DNA of 64,000 nt from Rheinheimera sp. A13L (GTDB lineage Bacteria; Pseudomonadota; Gammaproteobacteria; Enterobacterales; Alteromonadaceae). The DNA is taken from assembly GCF_000217935.1 (NCBI RefSeq), contig NZ_AFHI01000015.1, positions 1-64,000 of the forward strand. The letters are read 5' to 3'. The notes below the pieces were generated by a model, which was given only the letters and a program-made list of their open reading frames with translations, did not search any database and had not been told where the DNA came from. Shown here in pieces: positions 28,789 through 37,825 of the stretch. A program made the translations under genes and the position numbers. The first letter of the stretch is position 1. Each line of letters starts with the position of its first letter.

Positions 28789-29187
28789 ATGTTGAACTTT
28801 CCCCTTATCGTTAAACTATTGCAGCAGCGCTTGCCAGATCTTATGGCTGTGTATGCTTTTGGCAGTCAGGTCGCAGGCACTGCAGACAAACACAGCGATT
28901 TGGATTTAGCAGTACTGGTGCCAGGTTATGCCGATGTGATTGATTTATGGGATATCAGTAGCGATCTGGCAGAGCTGCTGCACTGTGAAGTGGATTTGCT
29001 GGATTTTCGTGCAGCATCTACTGTTATGCAATACCAAATTTTGACCAAAGGACAGCGCCTTTACGCCGTTGATCAACAGGTTGGCAGTTATGAAGCCACG
29101 CTGCTGTCAGCAATGACCACACTAAACGAAGCCCGCGCCGAACTTTTAGCTGATATTAAAAAGGATGGGTCTGTTTATGGCCGTTGA
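28789..29187 (+). CDS. mntA: MntA-type nucleotidyltransferase antitoxin
   Basis: This 132-residue minimal nucleotidyltransferase has the intact GSx10DxD motif (GSQVAGTADKHSDLD). In the Shewanella MntA-HepT pair, MntA neutralises the HEPN ribonuclease HepT by adding AMP units to its active-site tyrosine. The start at 28789 gives the family length; the frame is open further upstream through the 15-bp repeats. Its stop overlaps the start of a decayed hepT by 11 bases, the standard operon arrangement. The toxin is broken, so this is an orphan antitoxin. Confidence 0.88.
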   Translation: MLNFPLIVKLLQQRLPDLMAVYAFGSQVAGTADKHSDLDLAVLVPGYADVIDLWDISSDLAELLHCEVDLLDFRAASTVMQYQILTKGQRLYAVDQQVGSYEATLLSAMTTLNEARAELLADIKKDGSVYGR

Positions 29188-29546
29188 TCACAACTCGCTC
29201 CCAGATGATGTGCTGCTCAATAAAGCGGCCACTATTGAGCGCTGCATCCTTCGCGCCCCGGAATAATACAATAAAAACCCTGCCACTTTTGCCACAGACT
29301 TGACCCGTCAGGACGCAGCTATTCTGAATATTCAACGCGCTTGTGAAGATGGGCCAGCATCTGATCCGCCTGCATAAGCTTGGTGTGCCACAAAGCTCCC
29401 GCGATGTATTTACCCTGTTAGCCACAGCTGATTTTATTCCGGCTGAACTTGCCGACAACCTGAAAAAAATGATTGGTTTCAGAAACATCGCTTTACATGA
29501 GTATCAACGCTTACAACTGGCAGTCACCGAACATGTGATTTTGTAG
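29177..29546 (+). pseudogene. hepT: Decayed HepT-type HEPN toxin (DUF86)
   Basis: Pieces of a HepT toxin lie in two frames. The first (ATG 29177, ...DDVLLNKAATIERCI...) hits a TAA at 29264 and then continues as NPATFATDLTRQDAAILNIQRACE. Near 29348 the frame shifts with an apparent loss of about 11 bases, then continues MGQHLIRLHKLGVPQSSRD...GFRNIALHEYQRL. The RNase motif Rx4HxY (RNIALHEY) survives. The reading ends at a TAG at 29544 where homologues go on; likeness resumes for a few codons past it (QDFQQ) with another stop. Several independent lesions mean it cannot be functional. Confidence 0.88.
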
Positions 29547-29674
29547 CATTGACAGGATTTTCAGCAGTTATGCAGGATTTTGATTGGGGGTAAATACGGT
29601 TAATAATTGAACTAATTAAACCGCCCAGAGAAATGGTCATGCAAACGTAATTTGTAAAATAGATGGCTCAAAGA

Positions 29675-30307
29675 TCACTTTTTTTGTAAAAAATGACAAT
29701 CCGTTTTGACATCAAGTATGTCAATAAAATCGGAACTCTCTATTTTTTTGTGCAATCCAATCTTAAATGTTGCACTATTAGAATAAAATACATCCAAATG
29801 ATTGAGTGGATGCAATGACCCATTCTCGTTTTTAGAGTCATGATCGAACCTGAGATAGGAGTCTTCTAGAAATAACAATTCTTTCAAAAAACTCCAAAGC
29901 TCGGGTTTGCTGTACGACATATCGATAATGAGATCTGCGAGTTGAGCTACACAAGACTCACTTCGCAATTTTTCACTGTTCAAAACACTCAAAGCATTGG
30001 AGACAAGAATACTATCAATAATCCCTGAAGTTTTTGACTCAAACAAAACAGAATCATCCTGAAAGCGAACAGTAAAAGGGAGAGAAACTGAAAAAATTTT
30101 TGATTCCAACCGGCATACAACTCGCCTCATTTTTTCAGTAATAATACAGATTTCTCCATAACCACTCTTTATATTTAAAGCGTATGACAACTTAACTGAG
30201 TTTACTATATTAAGGATAAGAACTGCGTAATCAAATTTATCTCTGATAGCAAAAGATATGTTTTTTGCTATTGTTTCATCAATGTAAAATATTAATTCTT
30301 TCCTCAT
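29675..30307 (-). CDS. DUF2290-like protein of unknown function, partner of the helicase
   Basis: This 210-residue protein has no membrane helix and no firmly recognised domain. Its C-terminal part (YLRFDHDS...HPLNHLDVFYS...FKIGL...FIDIL) resembles the RFDYDP...HPxxHL...RIPV pattern of DUF2290, a family seen in accessory regions; this match is tentative. The ATG overlaps the helicase TGA by 4 bases (ATGA), so the two are translationally coupled. The stretch is visibly AT-rich against the flanking genes. A role as effector or sensor beside the helicase is inference. Confidence 0.6.
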   Translation of the reverse strand: MRKELIFYIDETIAKNISFAIRDKFDYAVLILNIVNSVKLSYALNIKSGYGEICIITEKMRRVVCRLESKIFSVSLPFTVRFQDDSVLFESKTSGIIDSILVSNALSVLNSEKLRSESCVAQLADLIIDMSYSKPELWSFLKELLFLEDSYLRFDHDSKNENGSLHPLNHLDVFYSNSATFKIGLHKKIESSDFIDILDVKTDCHFLQKK

Positions 30308-32379
30308 TTCCTAATAGCCATTTTATCAGCAGTAGAAAGAACAAACTCCCGAACGACTTCATAACTAACATTTTCTGGATCCATATTTTTCACAAGATTA
30401 AGCAGTGGTTCTCTCCATAGACCTGGAATCTCAAGCTCTTCAAAAACCGCATCAGTCATATCAAATATAGACATTTTCGATTCATCAACATCTATACTAG
30501 TTCTAATTTTTTCCAAATCTTTTTCATTTGGAGCTTCTATTTTCAAATACCCATTTTTCTTAAGGAACGACAAGCCATTTTCTATACTCTCTATTTTATC
30601 CTTTGATATTTGATTTGATATTATAAGATATGACTTTATGAACGAACGTGTAAGTAGCATATATAATGCATTTCTCTCATGTTTCATATCTGAAATTAAC
30701 TCACTCACACATATAACAAAGGGAAATTCCAGTCCTTTCACATTATTTTTATTACTAATAAACACAGAGTCTTTTACTGTATTCTTTGACTCCCAGGCTT
30801 TGTTTAATCGCCAGTTTAGCTGTCTACTTATCTTATACTCAAGTATGTTAGCTAGATCAAATCCCCTTGAATTGGGACCAGTAAAAACAATCCCAATGTC
30901 GTTAGCACTCAACGTTGGATTCTCATTTTTTATTTTCTGTATTACGCTAATGACTAAATCTGATTGTTTATCTTGGTCAAAGTCGGTTTTAGCAATATCA
31001 ATACTAGATATGTTATCAGTCTCTAAATCTTCAAATCGCCGTAAAGGTTCTCGTCTAAGATTATAGATCTTACTAGACATTTCTTTATCAACAAGGTAGC
31101 CACAAGTACCCCACTGATCATCATTCAGCCATCTTAATTTATTCTTTTCAAATAAACCCATTCCAAGTGCATGAGCAAACATCAATGTCCTTGGATCAGT
31201 TCTATAGCACTTATTCAACAGATAGTCTGGAGTAATTTGACTTATAATATTCTCATCAAAAATACCTTGGAAAATATCTCCAGCTACGTAAACTTTATCT
31301 TTTGTAACAATTGAGCAAAGCTCAATAAATTCCTCTGGAAAGTCTTGACTTTCATCTATAAGCACATAATCAAAAGCAAACTTATGATCTTCTGAACTCA
31401 ATTTTTTAATATGATCAATGGCAAGACGACATGCTCTAGCAAAAGACATAGTGTAAGAATATCGTTGGAATTTTATATCGAAGATATGGCATATATACCT
31501 GTATGCTCCAGAGCATTCATCTGACGATGCTCCCCAAGCATGCACACACCATAATCTCTCATCCCATTCGATCTGCTGCTCGACTTTCATGAAATTGAAA
31601 AATTCAGGGATCCTTTTTCTTAAACTAGCTGCGAGTATCTTGTTGTGACACGTAAGCAATACCTTTGATGATTCCTTATTTACATATATATCCCTCAATT
31701 TATGGAGAAGCAACTCTGTTTTACCTGTACCAGATAAACCTTGTATTTTCACCACTTTTTTATCTAACTCATGGTAGATAAACCTTGTTTGATCACCATC
31801 AAACAAAATTATTTTTTGTTTTATTTTATCCAGTATACTCTCAGGGACATCGTCTTTGACTCTTTCTATATCATTGATACTTCCGGTAAGCAGAGAAATT
31901 ACCAACTCAGACTTTTTCTGTATGAGTAGATTTTCAATTTTATTCTCATTTAATAATGATTTTACACTTTCTATCTCAGCCGCTTTTTTAAATTTATAGG
32001 TAGATACTAAATCATCTTTCCAGTTCCGAAGTCTACCAAGTACTGACTTATAATGGTATTTATCTGAAATAGATGCTATATCTTCCAACAAATCCAGATA
32101 ATAGTCTTCAAAATCATCATCACTATCTTCAAAGTTAATAATCATTATTTTATGCTTGGGTACCAAAAGAATAATTGCACCAGTATAACTGTAGTTATAC
32201 CTACTCTCCCCCAGCGGCTTATTTATTACAAATATCTGTGTTTTGTTTTCGTTGGAAAAATCATCCAAACGCCTAATAAACTTGCCATTGTAGTTGTTTT
32301 GGTCTGCTTGAAGAAAGAAAAACCCATTAGACATTTCTGATACCCAATTAAAATTTTTTTCTGAAAGGCTGGTATTCAA
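30304..32379 (-). CDS. UvrD/Rep-like superfamily 1 helicase, probable defence component
   Basis: This 691-residue protein has an N-terminal domain of about 200 residues without clear likeness, then SF1A helicase motifs: Walker A GLSGTGKTE (214-222), Walker B DYVLIDESQDF (about 337-347), motif III VYVAGDIFQGIF (363-374), YRTDP (392-396), motif V VKGLEFPFVI (547-556) and motif VI ALYMLLTRSF (571-580). All key ATPase residues seem intact. It is not UvrD, Rep or RecB: the N-terminus, length and context differ. AT-rich codon use differs strongly from neighbours. It resembles the helicase halves of two-gene phage defence systems such as Gabija, but the partner is different. Confidence 0.82.
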   Translation of the reverse strand: MNTSLSEKNFNWVSEMSNGFFFLQADQNNYNGKFIRRLDDFSNENKTQIFVINKPLGESRYNYSYTGAIILLVPKHKIMIINFEDSDDDFEDYYLDLLEDIASISDKYHYKSVLGRLRNWKDDLVSTYKFKKAAEIESVKSLLNENKIENLLIQKKSELVISLLTGSINDIERVKDDVPESILDKIKQKIILFDGDQTRFIYHELDKKVVKIQGLSGTGKTELLLHKLRDIYVNKESSKVLLTCHNKILAASLRKRIPEFFNFMKVEQQIEWDERLWCVHAWGASSDECSGAYRYICHIFDIKFQRYSYTMSFARACRLAIDHIKKLSSEDHKFAFDYVLIDESQDFPEEFIELCSIVTKDKVYVAGDIFQGIFDENIISQITPDYLLNKCYRTDPRTLMFAHALGMGLFEKNKLRWLNDDQWGTCGYLVDKEMSSKIYNLRREPLRRFEDLETDNISSIDIAKTDFDQDKQSDLVISVIQKIKNENPTLSANDIGIVFTGPNSRGFDLANILEYKISRQLNWRLNKAWESKNTVKDSVFISNKNNVKGLEFPFVICVSELISDMKHERNALYMLLTRSFIKSYLIISNQISKDKIESIENGLSFLKKNGYLKIEAPNEKDLEKIRTSIDVDESKMSIFDMTDAVFEELEIPGLWREPLLNLVKNMDPENVSYEVVREFVLSTADKMAIRK

Positions 32380-32561
32380 ACGCCAATTTCAGTCTGAATC
32401 CATTTAGTTATTTAATTTTTCTATTGTTCGTAAGGCTTACCCAAAATAACTAATCGGTCAAGAGATTATTTCTTTGTGTAAGACCAAAATTTTTAGTTGA
32501 AAATACATTTGAGGAGATGCATAGCGTTTTGCCGTATACTCAAAAACCTATGCCACCAAAA

Positions 32562-32801
32562 CTACCTACTCGCCACCAACTGCCGTGGTTTGGCTGTTAA
32601 CTGCTGTGCCAGATCATCAACTTGTTCCTGTAGTTCTACTGACTTGCCGTTGAGTTGTTCAAGCTGAGTGCTTAACTTTTCGACCTGCGTGCTTAGCTGT
32701 TTATTAGCGCTTGCCTGCTGCAGGTTGGCGTAGCCCATCAGTAACAAAGCGGCTATAGCTGCGATGGCGATCAGTGCGGTTTTATCTTTCAGAATATTCA
32801 T
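32562..32801 (-). CDS. Small membrane-anchored coiled-coil protein
   Basis: This 79-residue protein has one N-terminal membrane helix (TALIAIAAIAALLLMGY) and a regular heptad coiled coil (STQVEKLSTQLEQLNGKSVELQEQVDDLAQQL). AAGGA lies before the ATG. GC-rich coding like the chromosome places it outside the AT-rich island. It could be a structural or regulatory partner of an envelope system; no family assigned. Confidence 0.7.
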   Translation of the reverse strand: MNILKDKTALIAIAAIAALLLMGYANLQQASANKQLSTQVEKLSTQLEQLNGKSVELQEQVDDLAQQLTAKPRQLVASR

Positions 32802-32937
32802 GATCTGTCCTTAAATGATGAAATGGCGTGAAATTTAATAAGCAGCCTGACTGTATAAAACAGCCAGGAAAACTGGATTTCAACATACAATGACTCGCCT
32901 GTACCTGTAAAGCTTTGGAGTTTTATCTGCTACAAAG

Positions 32938-34257
32938 CTACTGCGCAAAACGTATGCTAAAACAACTACCGCTTTGATCTGCTGGTTTGTATTCCAGCTG
33001 AGCATCCTGCACCTGCAACAGCGCCCGTGATAAAGGTAAGCCAATGCCTGAACCTGTTGCCTTAGTGGTAAAAAACGGAATAAAAATTTGCTGTGCAACT
33101 TCGGGTGCAATACCAGATCCGCTGTCGTTGATGTTCAGTTGCCATTGTTGTTGTGCATTGCGCTCGAGCATCACGGTAAGTTGTTTTTGCTCGCTGTGCT
33201 GCATCGCATCCAGTGCATTTTGCAGCAGGTTAATCAGAACCTGCTCCATTAGCGCTTCATCCAGCCATAACAGAGCCTTAGCGGGGAAATCCGTCTTTAG
33301 CTCAACTCCGGACTGACTGATGGCATCACGCTGTAAGGCCAGACAATTTTTGACAATAGCTACCAGATTGGTCTGTTTTAAATCTGCTTGTACCGGCTGG
33401 CTTAACTGTTTAAACGACAGAATAAAATCGGCCAGATGCTGGCCACGCCTGTTTATAGTGGTTAAGGCTTCACTGAGATCCACATGATCATCCTGACTTA
33501 ATACAGTGCCTGCTGCTGGTAAAATCTGCTGGCAGCTTTGTGCCAAAGACGCCATAGGGGTAACAGAGTTGGCAATTTCGTGCGTCAGCACTCTGGTCAG
33601 TTGCTGATAAGCCTGCACTTCCTGCTGAAGCAGTGCCTGATTAATACTTTGCAGCGTTACCAGTTTACGCAGCTGGCCCTGAATTCGGGTGCATACAATG
33701 CTAAGCGCCAGCCGGTCTGTGTAGCCTGGCTGTTGCCATTGTAACTGGCCCTGATAATGCGTTGCAGTGCTCTGTAATTTAGCGGCAAGCAGGGCTAAGT
33801 TAACCTCATCAAAACGGCCTTGTAGCAGCTGTTGATACTGCACTGTCGACAACAGGCGCATAGCCGCAGGGTTGGCTTGCAGTAAGTGACCATCCGAAGC
33901 AAATTCCAGCACAGCGACATCCAACTGACTCAGCAAAGTTTGCAGATACTGCGATCGTGCCTCCGCTTGCTGGCGGCTATTGCCCAGTTGCTGCTGAACC
34001 TGGGCCAGTAACTTTTGCAGTTCTGGCTGGTCGCGCAGATTTAACGAAGTATCCTGATTTGCCAAAGCTTTAAGCACCAATGCAGTCTGGCGCTGGCGAG
34101 TGCTGCAGTGTTGCCAGATCAACCAGGCTGCTAACACTGTAACCAAAGTTAAGACGACGGCAAAGGCCGATGCTCCGCTCTGCCACTGTCTGTAGGCTAA
34201 AATCAGCAGCACAGTAAAACTGCCAAGCAAGAGCAGTAAGCGGGTATTAAAGGCCAT
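32938..34257 (-). CDS. Membrane sensor histidine kinase
   Basis: This 439-residue protein has two N-terminal membrane helices (about 7-24 and 32-50), a PAS-like segment (LDVAVLEFASDGHLLQANPAAMRLL), a dimerisation/phosphoacceptor motif LTHEIANSVTPM and an HATPase domain with GSGIAPEVAQQIFIPFFTTK and GSGIGLPLSRAL. It resembles NtrB/NtrY-type kinases. Its start overlaps the regulator gene's end by 11 bases, so the two are a cognate pair, presumably sensing envelope or peptide stress relevant to the divergent exporter. Confidence 0.9.
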   Translation of the reverse strand: MAFNTRLLLLLGSFTVLLILAYRQWQSGASAFAVVLTLVTVLAAWLIWQHCSTRQRQTALVLKALANQDTSLNLRDQPELQKLLAQVQQQLGNSRQQAEARSQYLQTLLSQLDVAVLEFASDGHLLQANPAAMRLLSTVQYQQLLQGRFDEVNLALLAAKLQSTATHYQGQLQWQQPGYTDRLALSIVCTRIQGQLRKLVTLQSINQALLQQEVQAYQQLTRVLTHEIANSVTPMASLAQSCQQILPAAGTVLSQDDHVDLSEALTTINRRGQHLADFILSFKQLSQPVQADLKQTNLVAIVKNCLALQRDAISQSGVELKTDFPAKALLWLDEALMEQVLINLLQNALDAMQHSEQKQLTVMLERNAQQQWQLNINDSGSGIAPEVAQQIFIPFFTTKATGSGIGLPLSRALLQVQDAQLEYKPADQSGSCFSIRFAQ

Positions 34258-35635
34258 ATTTTTCCAACCGCCTGTATAAAGCGCCGCGGGTTAAACCCAG
34301 CGCTTTCGCTGCCTGACTGACATTGCCCTGATAATACTGCAGCGCCTGACGAATGGTTTTTTCTTCAACAAATTCAAGGAAAAAATCTGTCTCCGCAGTT
34401 TGCTCCGTCGTTGCAACCGGCGCTATTGTCGTACTTTGCAACTGACTGAAATCCAGCATGCTGCCTTCTGCCAATACCACAGCGCGCTCTACTGCATGTG
34501 CTAATTGACGTACGTTACCTGGCCAGTCGTAACTCTGCAGAGTACGCTTATCGGCAACGCTTATCTGCAAACCATCGCGCTGATAACGCTGGGAATAATG
34601 CTGCAGATACCAATCCAGCAGCAAAAGGATATCTTCTTTGCGATCTCTAAGAGGTGGCAACACCATCTCCACCGTATTGATACGGTAGAGCAAATCCTGG
34701 CGGAAACTGCCCTCTGCTACCGCCTGATAGAGGTTTTCGTTGGTGGCGCAAATTAAACGAATGTCCACAGCCACAGCCTGACTGGCGCCCACAGGCACTA
34801 CAGTGCGGTTTTGCAGTGCTGTCAGCAGTTTGGCTTGTTGTGGCAAAGCTAAATTCGCCAGTTCATCCAGCAACAGACTGCCGCCACTGGCCTCGACAAA
34901 ACGGCCTGCATAATCGCTTTTGGCGTCGGTAAAAGCACCTTTTTTGTGACCAAACAACTCACTTTCAAGCAAGCTGGTACTTAAACTGCCCATATCCACA
35001 CTGACAAAAGGTGCGGCCGCACGTTTGGAGGCCTGATGAATAGCCTGAGCGACCAAAGCTTTACCTGTGCCGCTTTCGCCCAGCAGCAATACATTGGCAT
35101 CAGTGGCCGCTACTTTTTCAATGGTGCGCAGCACCTGCTGCATGGCCGGGCTGTCACCTAAAAGTGGAATAGTGTCAGTGGCAGTGTTTTCGGATGCAGC
35201 GCGCGAGGCTTGGCTCTGTTGAACAGAGGTGTGCTGAGTTGGCTGTTGCAACGCCTGTTGCAGCGTCTGCAATAACTGCTCATTCTGCCAGGGTTTTGCA
35301 ATAAAATTAGCCGCCCCACTTTGCATAGCTTTTACCGCCAACGGCAAGGCCGCATATGCTGTCATCATCACTACTTTTAGCTTTGGTTGCGCCTTTAATG
35401 CCTGTTTTAAATAAAACAAACCTTCTTCGCCACTTTGGGTATCGCGGCTGAAATTCATATCCAGCAACAGCACATCAAAAGGCAGGCTGTCTGGCGGATC
35501 CTGCAGCGTACTGACTAATAAAGCAGGCTCATGTAAGGTCACGACCTGAGCGAAATGCTGCTTTAAAAAAATACGGCTGGCGATCAGAATGTCGTGGTTG
35601 TCATCCAGTACCAGTACCTTGTAGGGCTGTTTCAT
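34247..35635 (-). CDS. NtrC-family sigma-54-dependent response regulator
   Basis: This 462-residue protein has a receiver domain (LVLDDNHDI; phosphoacceptor in VLLLDMNF), a sigma-54 AAA+ domain and a C-terminal Fis-type helix-turn-helix (GNVSQAAKALGLTRGALYRRLEKYGL). Walker A reads GESGTGKALVA rather than GKE. The sigma-54 contact loop reads GAFTDA rather than GAFTGA, a variant seen in some family members. It should activate the divergent exporter operon, whose leader has a -24/-12 promoter and a palindrome. Confidence 0.93.
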   Translation of the reverse strand: MKQPYKVLVLDDNHDILIASRIFLKQHFAQVVTLHEPALLVSTLQDPPDSLPFDVLLLDMNFSRDTQSGEEGLFYLKQALKAQPKLKVVMMTAYAALPLAVKAMQSGAANFIAKPWQNEQLLQTLQQALQQPTQHTSVQQSQASRAASENTATDTIPLLGDSPAMQQVLRTIEKVAATDANVLLLGESGTGKALVAQAIHQASKRAAAPFVSVDMGSLSTSLLESELFGHKKGAFTDAKSDYAGRFVEASGGSLLLDELANLALPQQAKLLTALQNRTVVPVGASQAVAVDIRLICATNENLYQAVAEGSFRQDLLYRINTVEMVLPPLRDRKEDILLLLDWYLQHYSQRYQRDGLQISVADKRTLQSYDWPGNVRQLAHAVERAVVLAEGSMLDFSQLQSTTIAPVATTEQTAETDFFLEFVEEKTIRQALQYYQGNVSQAAKALGLTRGALYRRLEKYGL

Positions 35636-35724
35636 TGATACATCCTTGCGGTTTATTTCTGCACCCTACCGAAAACGTCATTCCTTCGCAACAGTCTTTT
35701 AAATCCAATAGCTTAAGGTTTTTT

Positions 35725-35750
35725 CAGACTGTCCATTTATGGACAGTCTG
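35725..35750. promoter_or_regulatory. Perfect palindromic enhancer site, likely regulator operator
   Basis: CAGACTGTCCAT (35725-35736) and ATGGACAGTCTG (35739-35750) are perfect inverted arms 2 bases apart, centred about 80 bases upstream of the -24 element. This is where an NtrC-family activator binds. A GGACA half-like site lies at 35764. Confidence 0.8.
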
Positions 35751-35818
35751 TTGTATCACCAGCGGACACTTTCAACTAACCAAAAACAATAAAGCATTGA
35801 TAAACAATAACTTACCTT

Positions 35819-35836
35819 TTGGCACAACCATTGCGT
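35819..35836 (+). promoter_or_regulatory. Sigma-54 promoter of the exporter operon
   Basis: TTGGCACAACCATTGCG matches the RpoN consensus (TGGCAC-N5-TTGC) with the invariant GG and GC exactly 10 bases apart. It lies 40 bases before the membrane-fusion gene and downstream of the palindrome, as expected for an NtrC-type regulator. Confidence 0.9.
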
Positions 35837-35874
35837 TATAAAGCTCACAACACAGGTTTTTTTGGAGCATACCC

Positions 35875-37125
35875 ATGGATAAAAAAATCACGCCCACAAC
35901 CCGCCGTCGCCTGACAGCACCAGCTATCGTGGTTGCAATGCTTGCGGGCACAGCCTGGTTTGGCAGTACCTGGCAAGCCAGTGCTCAAATGTCATTGGCT
36001 TTGCCACTAAGCTCAGTCAGCACAGCCATAGTGCAACAGCAAAGCCTGCAGGAAAGCATAGCGCTGCGCGCCAATGTGATGCCACAACAGACGGTGTATC
36101 TGGATGTGATTGAAGGTGGCCGGGTCGAAGAAAAGCTGACTGAGCAGGGTCAGTTTGTTACCCAAGGCCAGCCTCTGGTCAAGCTGAGCAACACTGCATT
36201 ACAGCTGGATCTCATCAGCCGTGAAGCTCAGGTCACAGAGCAGATGAATTTTCTGCGTAATACCCAAATGACCATTGAAACCAACAGATTAAACTTAAAA
36301 CGTGATGTGCTGGATATAGAACATCAACTGGTAACGCTGAAACGCAACCTGGCCCAGACAGAGCCGTTAGTCAAAAGCGGCGTGTTGGCCAAAGAAACCC
36401 TGCTGAATTTGCAACAGGATTTACGTTATCAGCAAGAGCGCCTGAAGCTGACACAACAGCAGCAGAAGCAAGACGAGGCTATTCGTAAACAGCAATTAAA
36501 CCAGTTAAGTGAAAGTGTGGCTATGCTGACCAAAAACCTCGAATTTGCCCGCCAGAATGTGCAAAACCTGTTGGTGCGGGCTCCGGTCAGCGGTTATTTA
36601 AGCGAGTTTAATGTGGAAGCCGGTGAATCCCGCGCTCCGGGCAGCCGCATGGGTCAAATTGATATACCGGACCGCTACAAGCTAGTCGCCAGTGTGGATG
36701 AATTTTATTTAAGCCGCGTCAGCACAGGCATGCAAGCCAATGCCAGCCTGAATCAACAGGACTTGCAACTGACAGTCAGCCGGGTTGACAGCCGGGTCGT
36801 CAATAACCAATTTCAACTTGAATTTACTCTGCCGGGCGAACACAAGGTGAAACGTGGCCAGTCGGTGAACTTAACACTGCAACTCGAAACCCAGCAGCGT
36901 GATGCTCTGGTGCTGCCACGCGGCACTTACCTGACCGACAGTGCTGGTCAGTATGTCTATGTGCTCGACAGCAAAACAGCCACTGCACGTAAACAAGCCG
37001 TCACTTTGGGTAAACAAAGCGCCAACCAGATTGAAATTGTCAGCGGCCTGAACGCTGGTGATCAGGTGATCATTTCCGGCTATCGCGATTTCGCACAAGC
37101 CGATACTATTCAACTACAACACTAA
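35875..37125 (+). CDS. Membrane fusion (HlyD/MacA-like) periplasmic adaptor
   Basis: This 416-residue adaptor has an N-terminal anchor helix (APAIVVAMLAGTAWFG), a biotinyl-lipoyl-like half (VIEGGRVEEKLTEQGQFVTQGQPLVKLS), a long coiled-coil hairpin at about 115-225, the second lipoyl half (LLVRAPVSGYLSEFNVEAGES), and a beta-barrel plus membrane-proximal end (GLNAGDQVIISGYRDF). GGAG precedes the ATG. It is the first gene of a MacAB-like operon with an ATPase and an FtsX-type permease; no outer-membrane channel gene is present. Confidence 0.92.
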   Translation: MDKKITPTTRRRLTAPAIVVAMLAGTAWFGSTWQASAQMSLALPLSSVSTAIVQQQSLQESIALRANVMPQQTVYLDVIEGGRVEEKLTEQGQFVTQGQPLVKLSNTALQLDLISREAQVTEQMNFLRNTQMTIETNRLNLKRDVLDIEHQLVTLKRNLAQTEPLVKSGVLAKETLLNLQQDLRYQQERLKLTQQQQKQDEAIRKQQLNQLSESVAMLTKNLEFARQNVQNLLVRAPVSGYLSEFNVEAGESRAPGSRMGQIDIPDRYKLVASVDEFYLSRVSTGMQANASLNQQDLQLTVSRVDSRVVNNQFQLEFTLPGEHKVKRGQSVNLTLQLETQQRDALVLPRGTYLTDSAGQYVYVLDSKTATARKQAVTLGKQSANQIEIVSGLNAGDQVIISGYRDFAQADTIQLQH

Positions 37126-37135
37126 GGACAGCCTT

Positions 37136-37825
37136 ATGATCCAGTTACAGCAATTAAACCGTGTATTTCGTACCGCAGAACTTGAAACCACAGCGCTGAA
37201 TCAGATTGATTTAGTGATTGAACAAGGTGATTTCGTCGCTATTATGGGCCCTTCCGGCTGCGGTAAATCCACCTTACTGAGCATTCTGGGCATGCTGGAC
37301 AGCCCAAGTTGTGGCGCTTATTTGTTTCAGGGCACCGACATCGCCAATTACAGCGAAAAACAATTAGCACAGCTGCGCAAAACCCAACTTGGTTTTGTCT
37401 TTCAAAGCTTTAACCTGATTGATGAGCTGACCGTATTTCAAAATGTTGAGCTGCCGTTGCAGTATCAGGGCATAGCCGCTTCTGAACGTAAAAGCCGGGT
37501 GGAAGCCATCTTAAAACGCATGCAAATTGATCATAGGGCCGATCATTTGCCATTACAGCTATCGGGTGGTCAACAACAAAGGGTTGCGGTAGCCCGTGCT
37601 CTGGTGATTAACCCTGCGCTGATTTTAGCCGACGAACCTACAGGTAACCTGGACTCCAAAAACAGTGAAGAAGTAATGCAGATGCTGCGCCAGCTCAACC
37701 GCGAAGGCACTACTGTGGTGATGGTGACTCACTCTGAACATGAATCACGTTATGCCAGCCGTATAGTGCGGATGCTGGATGGCCAGATCATTACCGAACG
37801 TGCGCTGGAGGCCAAATATGCTTAA
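37136..37825 (+). CDS. ABC transporter ATPase (MacB/LolD-like)
   Basis: This 229-residue ATPase has Walker A GPSGCGKST, Q-loop FQSFNLIDELTV, signature LSGGQQQRVAVARAL and Walker B LILADEPTGNLDS. It belongs to the LolD/MacB branch that powers mechanotransmission permeases. AAGGACAG lies before the ATG. Its stop overlaps the permease start by 8 bases. Confidence 0.95.
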   Translation: MIQLQQLNRVFRTAELETTALNQIDLVIEQGDFVAIMGPSGCGKSTLLSILGMLDSPSCGAYLFQGTDIANYSEKQLAQLRKTQLGFVFQSFNLIDELTVFQNVELPLQYQGIAASERKSRVEAILKRMQIDHRADHLPLQLSGGQQQRVAVARALVINPALILADEPTGNLDSKNSEEVMQMLRQLNREGTTVVMVTHSEHESRYASRIVRMLDGQIITERALEAKYA

